From positions 124,001 through 188,000 of the forward strand of contig JAPPFP010000006.1 in assembly GCA_028877275.1 (NCBI GenBank): 64,000 nt of DNA. Reading direction: 5' to 3'. Under the pieces are notes generated by a model. It made no database searches. It saw only the letters and a list, made by a program, of their open reading frames with translations, and was not told the origin of the DNA. This DNA comes from Acidobacteriota bacterium. Its GTDB lineage: Bacteria > Acidobacteriota > Thermoanaerobaculia > Multivoradales > Multivoraceae. Positions 8,770 to 17,459 of this stretch are shown piece by piece. How positions within the stretch are numbered: position 1 is the first letter of the stretch; each line of letters starts with the position of its first letter. The translations under genes and the position numbers were made by a program.

Positions 8770-10421
8770 CCGATGCGATCGTTGTGGGCGCCGGCCACAA
8801 CGGTCTGGTTGCCGCGGCCTACCTCGCTCGGGCCGGCCTCGACGTGGTCGTACTGGAATCCTCTCCCGAGATCGGCGGCGCTACCCGCAGCGAGGAGGCG
8901 TTCCCGGGCTTCCGGTTCAGCGTGTTCTCCTACCTCGTTTCGCTGTTGCGTCCGGAGATCATCCACGAACTCGACCTGGTGCGCCACGGCCTGTTCCTCG
9001 TCCCCACCGCGAGCACCCTGAACCCTCTGCCGGGCGGCGACTGCCTGTTCCGCGAGGCGGATCCGCAGCGGACTTACCGCCACATCGCCCGCCACTCGCG
9101 GCGCGACGCCGAGGCGCTGTTCGAGTACAAGATCGAGATGCGCCGCATGGGCCATCTGATGTATCGGCTGCAGCGGGCAGCGCCCGACGAACTGGCCGCG
9201 GCGATCGGTGACCGGGTCGCCGAGAGTGCGGAGCACCTGGACGTCGAGGTGTCCGCGGAGGTCGCCGACATCGCGCGTTACTTCCTCGACCTGCCGCCGG
9301 CCCGGTTGCGCTCCTTCGTACAGATGCTGACGATGAGTTCCGCCGACTTCCTGGGCCAGTGGTTCGAGTCCGACGTCCTGAAGGCCGCGCTCTCGAGTTC
9401 CAGCATCATCGGCTCCATGCTGTCGCCCCGCACGCCGGGTTCGGCCTACGTGCTGCTGCACCACTACATGGGCGAGATCGACGGGGTCTACCGGGAGTGG
9501 GGCTTCCAGAAGGGTGGCACCGGCGCGGTGGCGGCGACGATCGCTAGGGCGGCGCAAAGCCACGGCGCCGAGATCCGGACGCACAGCCCCGTGGCGCGAG
9601 TGCTGGTCCGTGAGGGTCGGACGGCCGGCGTGGTGCTTGCGAATGGCGACGAGTTGCGGGCCGGCGTCGTCCTGTCGTCGGCGGCGCCGCAGATCAGCCT
9701 CGGCCAGCTGCTCGATCCCGAGGACGTCCCGGGTGGCGCGGCACTCGTCGAACGGGCGGCGCGCTGGCAGAGCGGCGGCTGCGCCGGCAAGGTGAACCTC
9801 GCCATATCCGGCCTGCCCCGGTTCGAGTGCATGCCGGAGCCCGGGCCCCACCTCTCGGGCGGAATCACGATCGCTCCAGGCCTCGACTACGTCGACCGTG
9901 CCTACGACGACGCGAAGTACGGCGGCTTCTCGGAGCGCCCGTTCATCGACATGATCATCCCGTCCGTCCTCGATCCGGACATGGCGCCGCCGGGCAAGCA
10001 CGTCCTGTCCTGCTTCGTGCAGTACGCGCCGTACGAACTGGCGGCCGGGCCCTGGGACGACAGCCAGCGCGAGGCGCTCGGTGATGCCGTCGTGCGCACC
10101 CTCGCCGAGTACGCGCCCGGCATCGAGGACCAGATCCTGCACCGGCAGGTGCTCGTCCCGCCGGACATCGAGGCGATCGCCGGCATCCCCGGCGGCAACA
10201 TCTTCCACGGCGAGCTGCGGCTGTCGCAGTTGTTCCTGCTGCGGCCCGACCCGGCCGCGGCGGCCTTCCGGACGCCGTTGCCCGGCTACTACCTCTGCGG
10301 CTCGTCGACGCAGTTCGGCGGCGGCATCTCCGGCGGTCCCGCCCGGCTGGCCGCGCTTCGGGTGCTCGACGATCTGCGGACAGCCGACACGGCCGGTGGC
10401 GGCGGTGGGGAGACGCATTGA
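8766..10421 (+). CDS. NAD(P)/FAD-dependent oxidoreductase, PYROXD2/phytoene-desaturase-like
   Basis: This 551-residue flavoprotein opens with a dinucleotide-binding fold (AIVVGAGHNGLVAAAYLARAG), then VVLESSPEIGGATRSEEAFPG, and ends with GYYLCGSSTQFGGGISGGPARLAA, the FAD-closing motif of the CrtI/PYROXD2 group. The group includes carotene desaturases and many uncharacterised amine or lipid oxidoreductases. No carotenoid genes are nearby, so a carotenoid role is unlikely. The ATG overlaps the GcvT-like gene's stop (ATGA), and the next gene overlaps its own stop, so it is produced in fixed proportion to both neighbours. Confidence 0.87.
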   Translation: MTDAIVVGAGHNGLVAAAYLARAGLDVVVLESSPEIGGATRSEEAFPGFRFSVFSYLVSLLRPEIIHELDLVRHGLFLVPTASTLNPLPGGDCLFREADPQRTYRHIARHSRRDAEALFEYKIEMRRMGHLMYRLQRAAPDELAAAIGDRVAESAEHLDVEVSAEVADIARYFLDLPPARLRSFVQMLTMSSADFLGQWFESDVLKAALSSSSIIGSMLSPRTPGSAYVLLHHYMGEIDGVYREWGFQKGGTGAVAATIARAAQSHGAEIRTHSPVARVLVREGRTAGVVLANGDELRAGVVLSSAAPQISLGQLLDPEDVPGGAALVERAARWQSGGCAGKVNLAISGLPRFECMPEPGPHLSGGITIAPGLDYVDRAYDDAKYGGFSERPFIDMIIPSVLDPDMAPPGKHVLSCFVQYAPYELAAGPWDDSQREALGDAVVRTLAEYAPGIEDQILHRQVLVPPDIEAIAGIPGGNIFHGELRLSQLFLLRPDPAAAAFRTPLPGYYLCGSSTQFGGGISGGPARLAALRVLDDLRTADTAGGGGGETH

Positions 10422-11932
10422 GCGGTCGGGTAGCCATCGTCGGCGGCGGCCACAACGGACTCGTCGCTGCGGCGCTCCTGGCGCGTTCGGGGCGCGACGT
10501 CGTTCTGCTCGAGGCACGCCCGGAGCTCGGCGGCCTGGCGTCTACGCGGGAGCTCATCCCCGGCCATCGCGTCGACGCCGGCAGCCACGACCTGGGGATG
10601 TTCCGTCGTTCCGTGATGGAGGAACTGGAGCTTGCCGGGCATGGGTTGGAGTTGATCGAAGCTCCGGCGGTAGCCGCCGTTCCGGCGACCGCCGAGTCGA
10701 GCTCCGTCGTGCTCTGGCCCGAAGTCGCGCGAACCGTCGAGGGTCTTGGGGAGGTCAGCCGTCGGGACGCGGCTGCCTGGCCCGGCTTCGTGTTCGAGCT
10801 GGCCGAGCGCGCGGCGGCGCTGGAGCCTCTCCTTTCCAGGCCGCTGGAGCTCGCCGACATGGCGCGCCTCCTCATCGCGCCGGAACTGATGCGGGCGCTG
10901 TCCTCGCCGCTCGAGGAGTCGTTGCGCGGACGGTTCGAGAATCCGTCGCTGCTGGCCGGGCTTTGCGGAGTGGCGCTCCCCGCGACCGGCCTGGGACCCC
11001 GCGCGAACGGGACCGGCTGGCCGTTGCTCTTCCACTGCGCCCTGGGCGGTTCGGACCGACTGGCGCCGGTCGTGCGCGCCCAGGGCGGCGCCGGTGCGCT
11101 GGCTTCCGCCCTGGCTGCTTCGGCCGCGGCGTCGGGCGCGGAAATCCGGACCGGCGCGGCCGTCTCCCGGATTCTCGTGGATTCGGGCCGCGTCGCCGGC
11201 GTGCGGTTGGCAGACGGCGAGCGGATCGAAGCCGGGGCCGTCATCTCGACCGTGACGCCCTCCCTCACCTTTCTCGATCTGATCGGCGCGGCGCTCCTCG
11301 AACCTCGCTTCGTGCGGCGGTTGCTCAACGTGAAGTACCGCGGCGCCGCGGCGAGACTGGCCCTGTCGCTCGACGGGCTGCCGGCGTTCCGCGGGCTGGA
11401 GCGACCGGCGCTGACCGGCCGGATCGTGCTGGCGGAGCAACCGGACGACATCGAGCGGGCGGCCGACGCGGCGAAGTACGGCCGGCTGCCGGAGCGGCCA
11501 TGGATCGAGGCGGCACTGCCGACGGCGCTCGATCCGTCGCTGGCGCCCGCGGGGCGGCACCTGTTGCTGGCGACCGTCCACCACCTGCCGTTCGACCTCG
11601 AGGGCGGCTGGGCCGCGGGCCGAACGGAACTCCTGGCCCGGGTGGCGGCCGAACTCGAGCGGTGGGCGCCCGGCATCGGCGCTCTGGTCCTGGACCACGC
11701 GCTGTTGCTTCCCACGGACTTCGAGGCGGAGTACGGCGCGACGGCCGGCGGCCTCCATCACGGCGAGATGAACCCGTCCCAGAGCCTGTGGCTTCGGCCG
11801 ACTGCGTCGGCCTGGGCGGGCGAGCCGCTGCCGGTCGCCGGCCTGTGGCTGGGCGGCGCCGGTTGCCACCCTGGCGGCGGTCTGACCGGCCTGCCGGGAA
11901 CGATCGCTGCGGTATCCCTGCTCAGGGGATAA
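10418..11932 (+). CDS. second PYROXD2-like FAD oxidoreductase
   Basis: The 504-residue protein is a paralogue of the upstream flavoprotein. It has VAIVGGGHNGLVAAALLARSG at the N-terminus, LLEARPELGGLASTRE, a PWIEAALPTALDP segment aligning with the upstream protein, and a GLWLGGAGCHPGGGLTG FAD-binding end. The start is TTG at 10418, overlapping the previous TGA as TTGA, with a GGTGGGGAG purine stretch 5-6 nt upstream. Tandem, slightly different copies suggest a heterodimer or consecutive oxidations of one substrate, but the substrate is unknown. Confidence 0.85.
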   Translation: MSGRVAIVGGGHNGLVAAALLARSGRDVVLLEARPELGGLASTRELIPGHRVDAGSHDLGMFRRSVMEELELAGHGLELIEAPAVAAVPATAESSSVVLWPEVARTVEGLGEVSRRDAAAWPGFVFELAERAAALEPLLSRPLELADMARLLIAPELMRALSSPLEESLRGRFENPSLLAGLCGVALPATGLGPRANGTGWPLLFHCALGGSDRLAPVVRAQGGAGALASALAASAAASGAEIRTGAAVSRILVDSGRVAGVRLADGERIEAGAVISTVTPSLTFLDLIGAALLEPRFVRRLLNVKYRGAAARLALSLDGLPAFRGLERPALTGRIVLAEQPDDIERAADAAKYGRLPERPWIEAALPTALDPSLAPAGRHLLLATVHHLPFDLEGGWAAGRTELLARVAAELERWAPGIGALVLDHALLLPTDFEAEYGATAGGLHHGEMNPSQSLWLRPTASAWAGEPLPVAGLWLGGAGCHPGGGLTGLPGTIAAVSLLRG

Positions 11933-11961
11933 CCTCGCGCGACCTGACCTGGAGATCATCG

Positions 11962-12498
11962 ATGAAGAACTTCCTTCCCTTCGTGTTCGCGCTCGGCACG
12001 GCGCTCTGCTGGGGCCTCTACGGTCCGGTCCTGGGCAGGGCCCGCCTGGTGGACGAATCCATGTCGCCCTTCAAGCCCTATGTCGGCATCGGCATCGCGT
12101 ATCTCATCATCGCGATCGTGGGCGGCCTGATCGGCATGAGAGTGATGGGCGACAGCTTCGAACCGACCGGTCCATCGGGAGTCTGGGGTCTCTACGCCGG
12201 CACCCTCGGTGCGCTCGGCGCGCTGTCGCTGACGCTCGCCATGTTCAGCGGCGGGGCGCGGATTCCGTACGCCGTCATGCCGGTCGTGTTCGGCGGCGCG
12301 GTCACGGTCACGGCGCTCTTCACGCTGTACCGCGGCCGGGGCCAGCTCGAGGTGAGTCCCCTGCTCTGGGTCGGCATCGGCGGCATGCTGATTTCGGTCA
12401 TCCTGATCACGACGAACACGCCGCACCCCGGGCCGCCGGGCGGCGGCCACGGCGAGCAGGCGACGGTGAGTGAGGGGGCGGACGAGACGCGACGATGA
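11962..12498 (+). CDS. small polytopic membrane protein, half-size EamA/DMT-like
   Basis: About 178 residues with four to five hydrophobic helices (FVFALGTALCWGLYGPVL, YVGIGIAYLIIAIVGGLIG, GALGALSLTLAMFSGG, YAVMPVVFGGAVTVTALF, LLWVGIGGMLISVILITT) and a hydrophilic tail. The layout resembles half of an EamA drug/metabolite-transporter-type protein, but no diagnostic motif allows a firm family call. The ATG at 11962 has GGAG seven bases upstream; the frame upstream of it is antisense-type shadow over the flavoprotein gene. Its stop overlaps the next ATG. A metabolite export role in the operon is only a guess. Confidence 0.7.
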   Translation: MKNFLPFVFALGTALCWGLYGPVLGRARLVDESMSPFKPYVGIGIAYLIIAIVGGLIGMRVMGDSFEPTGPSGVWGLYAGTLGALGALSLTLAMFSGGARIPYAVMPVVFGGAVTVTALFTLYRGRGQLEVSPLLWVGIGGMLISVILITTNTPHPGPPGGGHGEQATVSEGADETRR

Positions 12499-13436
12499 GG
12501 CGGGCGCAGGGACGCGCGTGGGCGGGGTTCGCGGCACTTGCGGTCGCGTGCTCCTTCGCGCCGGCAGGCGTCGCGGCGGAGGAGAGGAAGGGCTTCTATC
12601 TGAGCAGCGGCATGGGAATTCACGCCGCGCCGGGGGTCTTTCTCGTCGGCCACAGCGACGATCGAGCGAGTCGCTGCGACGAGTTCATCAATCCTCGCTA
12701 CGCCGAAGTGGAGGGTTGCACGACGCCCGATCGCGGCTCCGGCGCCGGTTGGCGGACGTCGTTCGACAGCGCCCGCGGTCTGTTCGCGGGCGCCGCCCTG
12801 GGCTATGACTTCGGCGGCCGGCTGCGCCTGGAAGCGGAGTACTTCCACCGCGATTCGAAGGTCGACCAGTCGGCGCCGGTCGCCAGCGCCACCGGCGCCA
12901 CGTTCGCCAAGCTGGGCGGCGAGATCCAGGTCGCGGAGGAACGGATCAACAGCGTCACGTCGGACAGCGTCTTCGCGAATCTCTACGTCGACTTCGGCGG
13001 AGGCGGACGGTGGAGTCCCTATGTCGGCGTCGGCGTTGGCTTCGGCGCGACCGAGATCGACTACGGCACCTTGTGGGCGCGGAACACGGATCCCGACTCG
13101 ATCACGACCGCGGCCGGCTTGCCCAATGAGGAGGAGGTGCGCCGCAACCTCGCCGGCACGGTTACCAGCGAGACGACGACGCTCGACGACGACCTCACCG
13201 GCTACCAGGTCATCGCGGGCCTGAACTACGCGCTCAGCGATCGCGTCAGCCTCGACTTCGAGGCGCGATGGACCGACTTCGACGGCTTCTACTCGCTCGA
13301 CGAGGACGGCTGGCGCCGCCTCCGCAGCCATCCATCCCAGCTCCGGCTCGACGGCAGCGAGCCCGTGTCGTACTGGATGGAGACCGAGGACACGGACATC
13401 CGGGTTGTGAGCGTCAGCCTGCGCTACGACTTCTAG
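12495..13436 (+). CDS. outer-membrane beta-barrel protein
   Basis: The 313-residue protein has an N-terminal signal sequence (GFAALAVACSFAPAGVAA) followed by alternating hydrophobic strands: GFYLSSGMGIH, LFAGAALGYDFGGRLRLEAEYFHR, VFANLYVDFGGGGRWSPYVGVGVGFG and YQVIAGLNYALSDRVSLDFEARWTDF. It ends with a terminal aromatic strand (VVSVSLRYDF). This is the small OmpA/Opa-like barrel architecture. Function is unknown; it may be structural or a channel. It is the last gene of the plus-strand run, ATGA-coupled to the membrane protein before it, and its last 23 bp overlap the end of the convergent gene. Confidence 0.85.
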   Translation: MRRAQGRAWAGFAALAVACSFAPAGVAAEERKGFYLSSGMGIHAAPGVFLVGHSDDRASRCDEFINPRYAEVEGCTTPDRGSGAGWRTSFDSARGLFAGAALGYDFGGRLRLEAEYFHRDSKVDQSAPVASATGATFAKLGGEIQVAEERINSVTSDSVFANLYVDFGGGGRWSPYVGVGVGFGATEIDYGTLWARNTDPDSITTAAGLPNEEEVRRNLAGTVTSETTTLDDDLTGYQVIAGLNYALSDRVSLDFEARWTDFDGFYSLDEDGWRRLRSHPSQLRLDGSEPVSYWMETEDTDIRVVSVSLRYDF

Positions 13437-13881
13437 GAGCTGGGGCGGGAGGTCGGCCGAACGCCATCCGTAGCGGCTTCACCATGTGGGCGCCGTAGCC
13501 GACGAGAAACAGCGCGGACGCAATCAGGTGCATCGCGATCCAGGTCTGCCGCCAGACATCGCCGACGGCGGTCTGGATGAGGTAACCGGAAACGATCATC
13601 GGGGCACAGCCCAGGAGCAGGGACAGGCCGCTCCGGCGGCGGTCGCGGACCCGGCGCCGGACGTGCCGCCAGACGTGGTCCCGCCAGATCAGGCCGACGG
13701 CGAAGACGAGCAGGGGCGCCGTCCAGAGGTGCAGGTGCTGGACGTGCGGCTGCCAGGGGTGGCCGACGATCGCGAACTCGTCGGCCGGCGCGGTGAAGTA
13801 GCGCATCCAGGCGTAGACGAGACCCGTGCCGCCGACCAGGACGGTCGACACGTGAACGGTCCAGGCGGTCAGGCGGTTCAT
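13414..13881 (-). CDS. b-type-cytochrome-like membrane protein
   Basis: The 155-residue protein has four hydrophobic helices and paired histidines at helix ends: HVQHLHLWTAPLLVFAVGLIW, then WIAMHLIASALFLVGYGAHM. This suggests haem b ligation as in DUF4405/cytochrome b561-like proteins, although the family call is tentative. It is the last gene of a three-gene operon with an FMN-binding protein (ATGA overlap) and a porin. The set suggests electron transfer across the inner membrane to a periplasmic flavin protein. Its 3' end overlaps the convergent barrel gene by 23 bp. Confidence 0.7.
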   Translation of the reverse strand: MNRLTAWTVHVSTVLVGGTGLVYAWMRYFTAPADEFAIVGHPWQPHVQHLHLWTAPLLVFAVGLIWRDHVWRHVRRRVRDRRRSGLSLLLGCAPMIVSGYLIQTAVGDVWRQTWIAMHLIASALFLVGYGAHMVKPLRMAFGRPPAPAPRSRSAG

Positions 13882-14456
13882 GGCACGAGATCGCCGTCCC
13901 GGAACGGGTCCTTCCTGAGCACCTGATCGAGCGCCAGGATCCTCCGCACCGCGTCGGTCGTGGCGCGGGCGGTCAGGGTGGCGCCCGTCACCGCGTGGAT
14001 CGACCGTTTCAGGCGCAGCCTCGAATCCAGGCGCAGCCTGAGGAATTGGTCATACCAGCTCCGGCGGGGAATGTACTCCTCCGGCTCGAGGAAGGACATG
14101 ACCTCCAGGCGCGCGACCCGGCCCTCGGAATCGACGACGACCATCACCGTCTCGGCCAGCGTGCGGACCCGGTGGACATCGAGGTACGCGACGCCCCCGC
14201 AATCGGAGCGGTAGCGAACGACGAGCCGTGAGTCGATCCTGGCGCCGGCCAGATCGGTGGCGCGTCGTCGTTCGTCCTGGGTCAGGTAGTGGGTCTCGCG
14301 ATCGACCTCGCAACCCGGGAAGGCGAGTTCCAGCGCTTCGTCGCGGGTCAGGAACACTCCGCCGGCCGCCGGCTGGGACGCCCACAGCGACAGCAGGAGG
14401 GTGCCCGCTGCCGCGGCCGCGGACGAGGCGCGGCGGCTGGTCGCGTCGAACCTCAC
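13878..14456 (-). CDS. FMN-binding domain protein (NqrC/RnfG-like)
   Basis: The 192-residue protein has an N-terminal hydrophobic signal, then an FMN-binding domain closing with HAVTGATLTARATTDAV. The Thr in the (S/T)GAT-T motif is the residue that attaches FMN covalently through phosphate in NqrC, RnfG and related extracytoplasmic flavoproteins. In those systems the attachment is made by an ApbE-type flavin transferase; none is visible here. The gene lies between the porin (12 bp gap) and the cytochrome-like gene (4 bp overlap), so a redox relay in the periplasm is likely. Confidence 0.82.
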   Translation of the reverse strand: MRFDATSRRASSAAAAAGTLLLSLWASQPAAGGVFLTRDEALELAFPGCEVDRETHYLTQDERRRATDLAGARIDSRLVVRYRSDCGGVAYLDVHRVRTLAETVMVVVDSEGRVARLEVMSFLEPEEYIPRRSWYDQFLRLRLDSRLRLKRSIHAVTGATLTARATTDAVRRILALDQVLRKDPFRDGDLVP

Positions 14457-14468
14457 GACGTGGCGGGG

Positions 14469-15860
14469 CTAGAACAGGTAACCCATGGCCAGGTTCCATT
14501 CGTCGAACCCGGTGCCGCCGGGGTTGGTCCAGTCCTGATAGCCGATCTTGAAGACCAGCCGGTCGATGGGTTGCCAGGCGGCGCCCCAGGTCAGGATCTC
14601 GCGATCGAAGATCGGGTCGCTCTGGAATCCGGCCGGCACGCGGACCTGGGTGTCGATCGCCTCGACCCGGACGAAGGGCGACAGCGAAGCGCGCCCGCCC
14701 CGACGGGCGAGCACGTCGTAGGCCAGCTCGACGTAGTGCCCCTCCAGCCGCTCGCCGATCGAGTCGCTGCCGGTGATGCCCAGCGCCGCGTTCAGGCGGG
14801 CCGCGTCGCCGACGTCGCCCTGGGCCCACAACCCGCGCAACCTGAAGCCCCGGTGGCTCCAGTCGAAGTGGAAGTCGAGGACCTCGGTGGGAGCGTCGAT
14901 CGTGCTGCCTGAGGGGTCGTGGAGTCCCTGGCCGGAGTTCCCGACGTACGCCGAGACGCCGACGATCAGCCCGGGCGTCGCGGTGTAGTCCAGACGTCCG
15001 GTCCAGGCGAAGTCCTCCGCCTGGGCCTTGGCGCCCTTCTGGCGTCCGCCGCGGAGGCCGTTGGACGTGAAGCCGGCGCCCTTCAGGCCGTTGACGACGT
15101 AGCTCCGGTAGGAGAAGGGCCCCACGTCGCCGAAGATGCCGGCGCCGTTCTCGCGCCAGGTGCTGGGGATCAGGACCTGCTCGACGTAGGGGCGCTCCGC
15201 GCTCGGGAAGAGGGTCGGCTCGTGCAGTTCGTTGAGCCAGCCCATCGGGAGCAGCAGGATCCCCGTGCGGAAGTTCAACTGCGGCTTCCACAGGTAGTCG
15301 ACGTACGCGAACTCGACCGAGGCGCTGCCGGACTTGGACGTCGAAGCGTGCTCGAACTCGATCTCGGAGTTGAACACCCACCGCTCGTCGAACTTGTAGC
15401 CGACGTAGACGATGGCGCGCAGGAAGTCGATCGTGTCGCCGAAGCCGGTCGGTTCGCCGCCTTCGCGCTTGCTGGCGTAGCTCTCGAAGACCATCTCGCC
15501 GTAGCCGCCGATCGACAGACCTTCCTCCACGCGATAGACCTTCGAAGCGGCGATGCCGAGGCCGTAGAGACCTTCATCGGCTTCGGTTCCCTCGGCCGCC
15601 GTGGAGCCGAGGTTGAGCTTCTCGATCTCCTCGGCGAGGACCTCGATCTGTCGTTCCAGTTCGGCCACGCGCTCGTCGGGCGCCTGGGCGGCCAGCTCGG
15701 CGATCGCCTGCCGCAAGGTCTCGATCTGCTCTTCAAGCGTCGCGATGCGCTCTTGGGTGGCCTCCTGTGCGGCTGCGGGTGCGGCCGCCAGGGCGAGGGC
15801 CGCCAGAGCCACGGACAGCACCACGGATCCCGGTCCGGCCTTTCGAGAGTTGGTCTTCAT
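14469..15860 (-). CDS. porin with N-terminal coiled coil
   Basis: This 463-residue protein has a signal peptide ending AAAPAAAQ, a heptad-rich segment (residues about 36-85: RIATLEEQIETLRQAIAEL and RVAELERQIEVLAEEIEKL) and a long beta-barrel with porin-type strands such as SIGGYGEMVFESYA, and a terminal strand ending in Phe (EWNLAMGYLF). The N-terminal coiled coil resembles trimerisation or peptidoglycan-tethering regions of OmpM-like and phosphate-selective porins. It leads the operon with the FMN-binding and cytochrome-like genes, which suggests that it imports the substrate reduced by that pair, for example a metal complex (inference). Confidence 0.85.
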   Translation of the reverse strand: MKTNSRKAGPGSVVLSVALAALALAAAPAAAQEATQERIATLEEQIETLRQAIAELAAQAPDERVAELERQIEVLAEEIEKLNLGSTAAEGTEADEGLYGLGIAASKVYRVEEGLSIGGYGEMVFESYASKREGGEPTGFGDTIDFLRAIVYVGYKFDERWVFNSEIEFEHASTSKSGSASVEFAYVDYLWKPQLNFRTGILLLPMGWLNELHEPTLFPSAERPYVEQVLIPSTWRENGAGIFGDVGPFSYRSYVVNGLKGAGFTSNGLRGGRQKGAKAQAEDFAWTGRLDYTATPGLIVGVSAYVGNSGQGLHDPSGSTIDAPTEVLDFHFDWSHRGFRLRGLWAQGDVGDAARLNAALGITGSDSIGERLEGHYVELAYDVLARRGGRASLSPFVRVEAIDTQVRVPAGFQSDPIFDREILTWGAAWQPIDRLVFKIGYQDWTNPGGTGFDEWNLAMGYLF

Positions 15861-15921
15861 CCTGTTCGTCCGCCCCCAGAGTCTTCGCCAGGCAACGACG
15901 CTGCCTCGCGGCGAGTCCGGG

Positions 15922-15956
15922 ATAGTGGATCGTATTGGTCCTATTTGTCAAGGACC
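15922..15956 (-). promoter_or_regulatory. candidate promoter and palindrome upstream of porin operon
   Basis: On the minus strand a perfect TTGACA (15951-15946) is followed after 18 bp by CACTAT (15927-15922), about 60 bp before the porin ATG. A GGTCC/GGACC inverted repeat (15937-15941 and 15952-15956) brackets the -35 box and could be an operator. The stretch is distinctly AT-richer than its surroundings. Confidence 0.45.
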
Positions 15957-15993
15957 GGTCAGGCGCGGACCGGTGCCGGCGTCGGAGAGAGCG

Positions 15994-16398
15994 CTACTCG
16001 ACGACGCGGGTGGCGTTCGCTTCCATGTCACCGAAGTCGCTGGCGAAGCTGCCGGTGAGGGAGTCGCCGTCGACGGTGCCGGAGAACGTCAGGCTGAGCG
16101 ACTGTCCGCCGGCGTCGATGTCCATGGTGAAGCCGAGCGTGCCGTCGTCGTTCCAGGACACGTCGGCGAGCTCGACGTCGCCCTGGGGCGAACTCATCGT
16201 TCCCATCAGGCCGCTGGCGTCGCCGGACACGATCAGGGTGGGCTCCTGGGTGCCGAGCGGAGTTTCGATCGTCATGTTCCAGGAACCGACGGCGGCGGGC
16301 AGGGCCGGCGCGCCGTAGCCGCTGCAGGCGAACGTGAGCAGAGCGGCGACGAGGGCCAGGAGCAGGGCGTTGCGGAGTTTCCCAGTTTCGGGGGTCAT
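15994..16398 (-). CDS. small secreted lipoprotein, unknown function
   Basis: The 134-residue protein has a type II signal peptide with lipobox LTFAC (Cys25). A compact, beta-rich domain follows with GSWNMTIETPLG, LIVSGDASGLMGTMSS and LSLTFSGTVDGDSLTGSFAS segments. This pattern recalls small lipocalin-like domains found in acidobacterial secreted proteins that also occur fused to other enzymes. No catalytic motif is visible. It is likely anchored to the outer membrane. It is separated from the upstream PPK2 gene by a 116-bp gap containing two hairpins. Confidence 0.75.
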   Translation of the reverse strand: MTPETGKLRNALLLALVAALLTFACSGYGAPALPAAVGSWNMTIETPLGTQEPTLIVSGDASGLMGTMSSPQGDVELADVSWNDDGTLGFTMDIDAGGQSLSLTFSGTVDGDSLTGSFASDFGDMEANATRVVE

Positions 16399-16410
16399 TG
16401 TGGCCTTTCC

Positions 16411-16466
16411 GGTCCCTGTCGGGACCCGTGTCGTTCGAAGCGTTGCCTGGAGCGTTCGATCGCTCC
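16411..16466. other. two short hairpins between PPK2 and lipoprotein genes
   Basis: GGTCCC-tgtc-GGGACC lies at 16411-16426 and GGAGCG-ttcgat-CGCTCC at 16449-16466. Neither is followed by a T-run on either strand, so they are not classical terminators. The first sits only 12 bp before the lipoprotein ATG and could affect its translation. Confidence 0.35.
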
Positions 16467-16514
16467 GTAGTCAGGATCGCGTAGGCGGCGAATGATAGCC
16501 GAGGAACGAGCCTG

Positions 16515-17420
16515 CTACTCGTTCTCCAACTGGCGGCGCATGTCGTCGAACATGGCCAGGTCGGCGAGCGACGGTTCCGGATTGTGCAGGTCGAGGCTGG
16601 CGAGCGTGTCGCGCACGATGTCGGCGACCGCCCAGCGCATGTACGGCTTGCTGTCGGCGGGAATCGCGTACCACGGCGCGTGGCTCCTGGCGGTGGACCT
16701 GATCGCCTCGCCGTAGGCGCTCATGTACTCGTTCCAGAAGCCCCGTTCGCGCACATCGCTGATCGCGAACTTCCAGTGCTTGTCGGGCCGGTCGAGGCGG
16801 CGCAGGAAACGCGCTTTCTGCTCGTCGCGGGAGATGTTCAGGAAGAACTTGAGGATGACGGTGCCGTTGCGCGCCAGGTGCCGCTCGTGCTCGACGATCG
16901 ATTCCATGCGCTGCTGCCACAGGCCGTTCGGGTCCAGGTGGGGCAGGTTCTGCTTCTGCAGCAACTCGGGATGGACCCGGACCACCAGGACCTCCTCGTA
17001 GTAGCTGCGGTTGAAGACGCCGATCCGCCCGCGCTCAGGGAGGCTCCGGGCGGTCCGCCACAGGAAGTCGTGGTCGAGCTCTTCGCTGGAGGGTTGCTTG
17101 AAGTTGAACACCTGGCAGCCGGCCGGGTTGACGCCGGTGAGCAGGGCGTTGATCGTGCTGTCCTTGCCGGCGGCGTCCATGGCCTGGAAGAGCAGCAGCA
17201 GGGCGTACCGGTTCTCGGCGTAGAGCAGCCTCTGCAGGCGGCTGATGTCGCGCACGGACCGCCGGCGCAGCTTGCGCAGTTCGTTGTGGCGGGGACCGTC
17301 CGGCGGCGGCGCCGTGGGCCACTGGCGGGGGTCGAAGCGCTTCGTCCCCTCCGGCACGAGGTAGCGTTGCGCCGGCTTGGCGGCCTCGGGGAGGACGCCT
17401 TCGGAGTTGCCTGCAGACAT
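16515..17420 (-). CDS. ppk2: polyphosphate kinase 2 family protein
   Basis: The 301-residue cytosolic enzyme carries the PPK2 P-loop FQAMDAAGKDSTI (residues 78-90) and the segment VFNRSYYEEVLVVRVHP, with FLNISRDEQKARFLRR and PDKHWKFAISDVRER further on. PPK2 enzymes transfer phosphate between polyphosphate and nucleotides. The QAMDAAGKD form with no Gly-Gly after the Lys resembles class III members that phosphorylate both AMP and ADP. The catalytic direction cannot be judged from sequence. It stands alone between a sulfatase and the lipoprotein gene, reading the same way. Confidence 0.92.
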   Translation of the reverse strand: MSAGNSEGVLPEAAKPAQRYLVPEGTKRFDPRQWPTAPPPDGPRHNELRKLRRRSVRDISRLQRLLYAENRYALLLLFQAMDAAGKDSTINALLTGVNPAGCQVFNFKQPSSEELDHDFLWRTARSLPERGRIGVFNRSYYEEVLVVRVHPELLQKQNLPHLDPNGLWQQRMESIVEHERHLARNGTVILKFFLNISRDEQKARFLRRLDRPDKHWKFAISDVRERGFWNEYMSAYGEAIRSTARSHAPWYAIPADSKPYMRWAVADIVRDTLASLDLHNPEPSLADLAMFDDMRRQLENE

Positions 17421-17459
17421 GAAGGAACGATGATGCCACAGGGCCTCAGGCGGGGGGCG

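Noticed and set aside
13437..13500. Intrinsic terminators between convergent genes
   Set aside because: The convergent ends at 13414-13436, 20768/20769, 46379-46382 and 52232/52236 overlap or abut, and no stem followed by a T-run was found.
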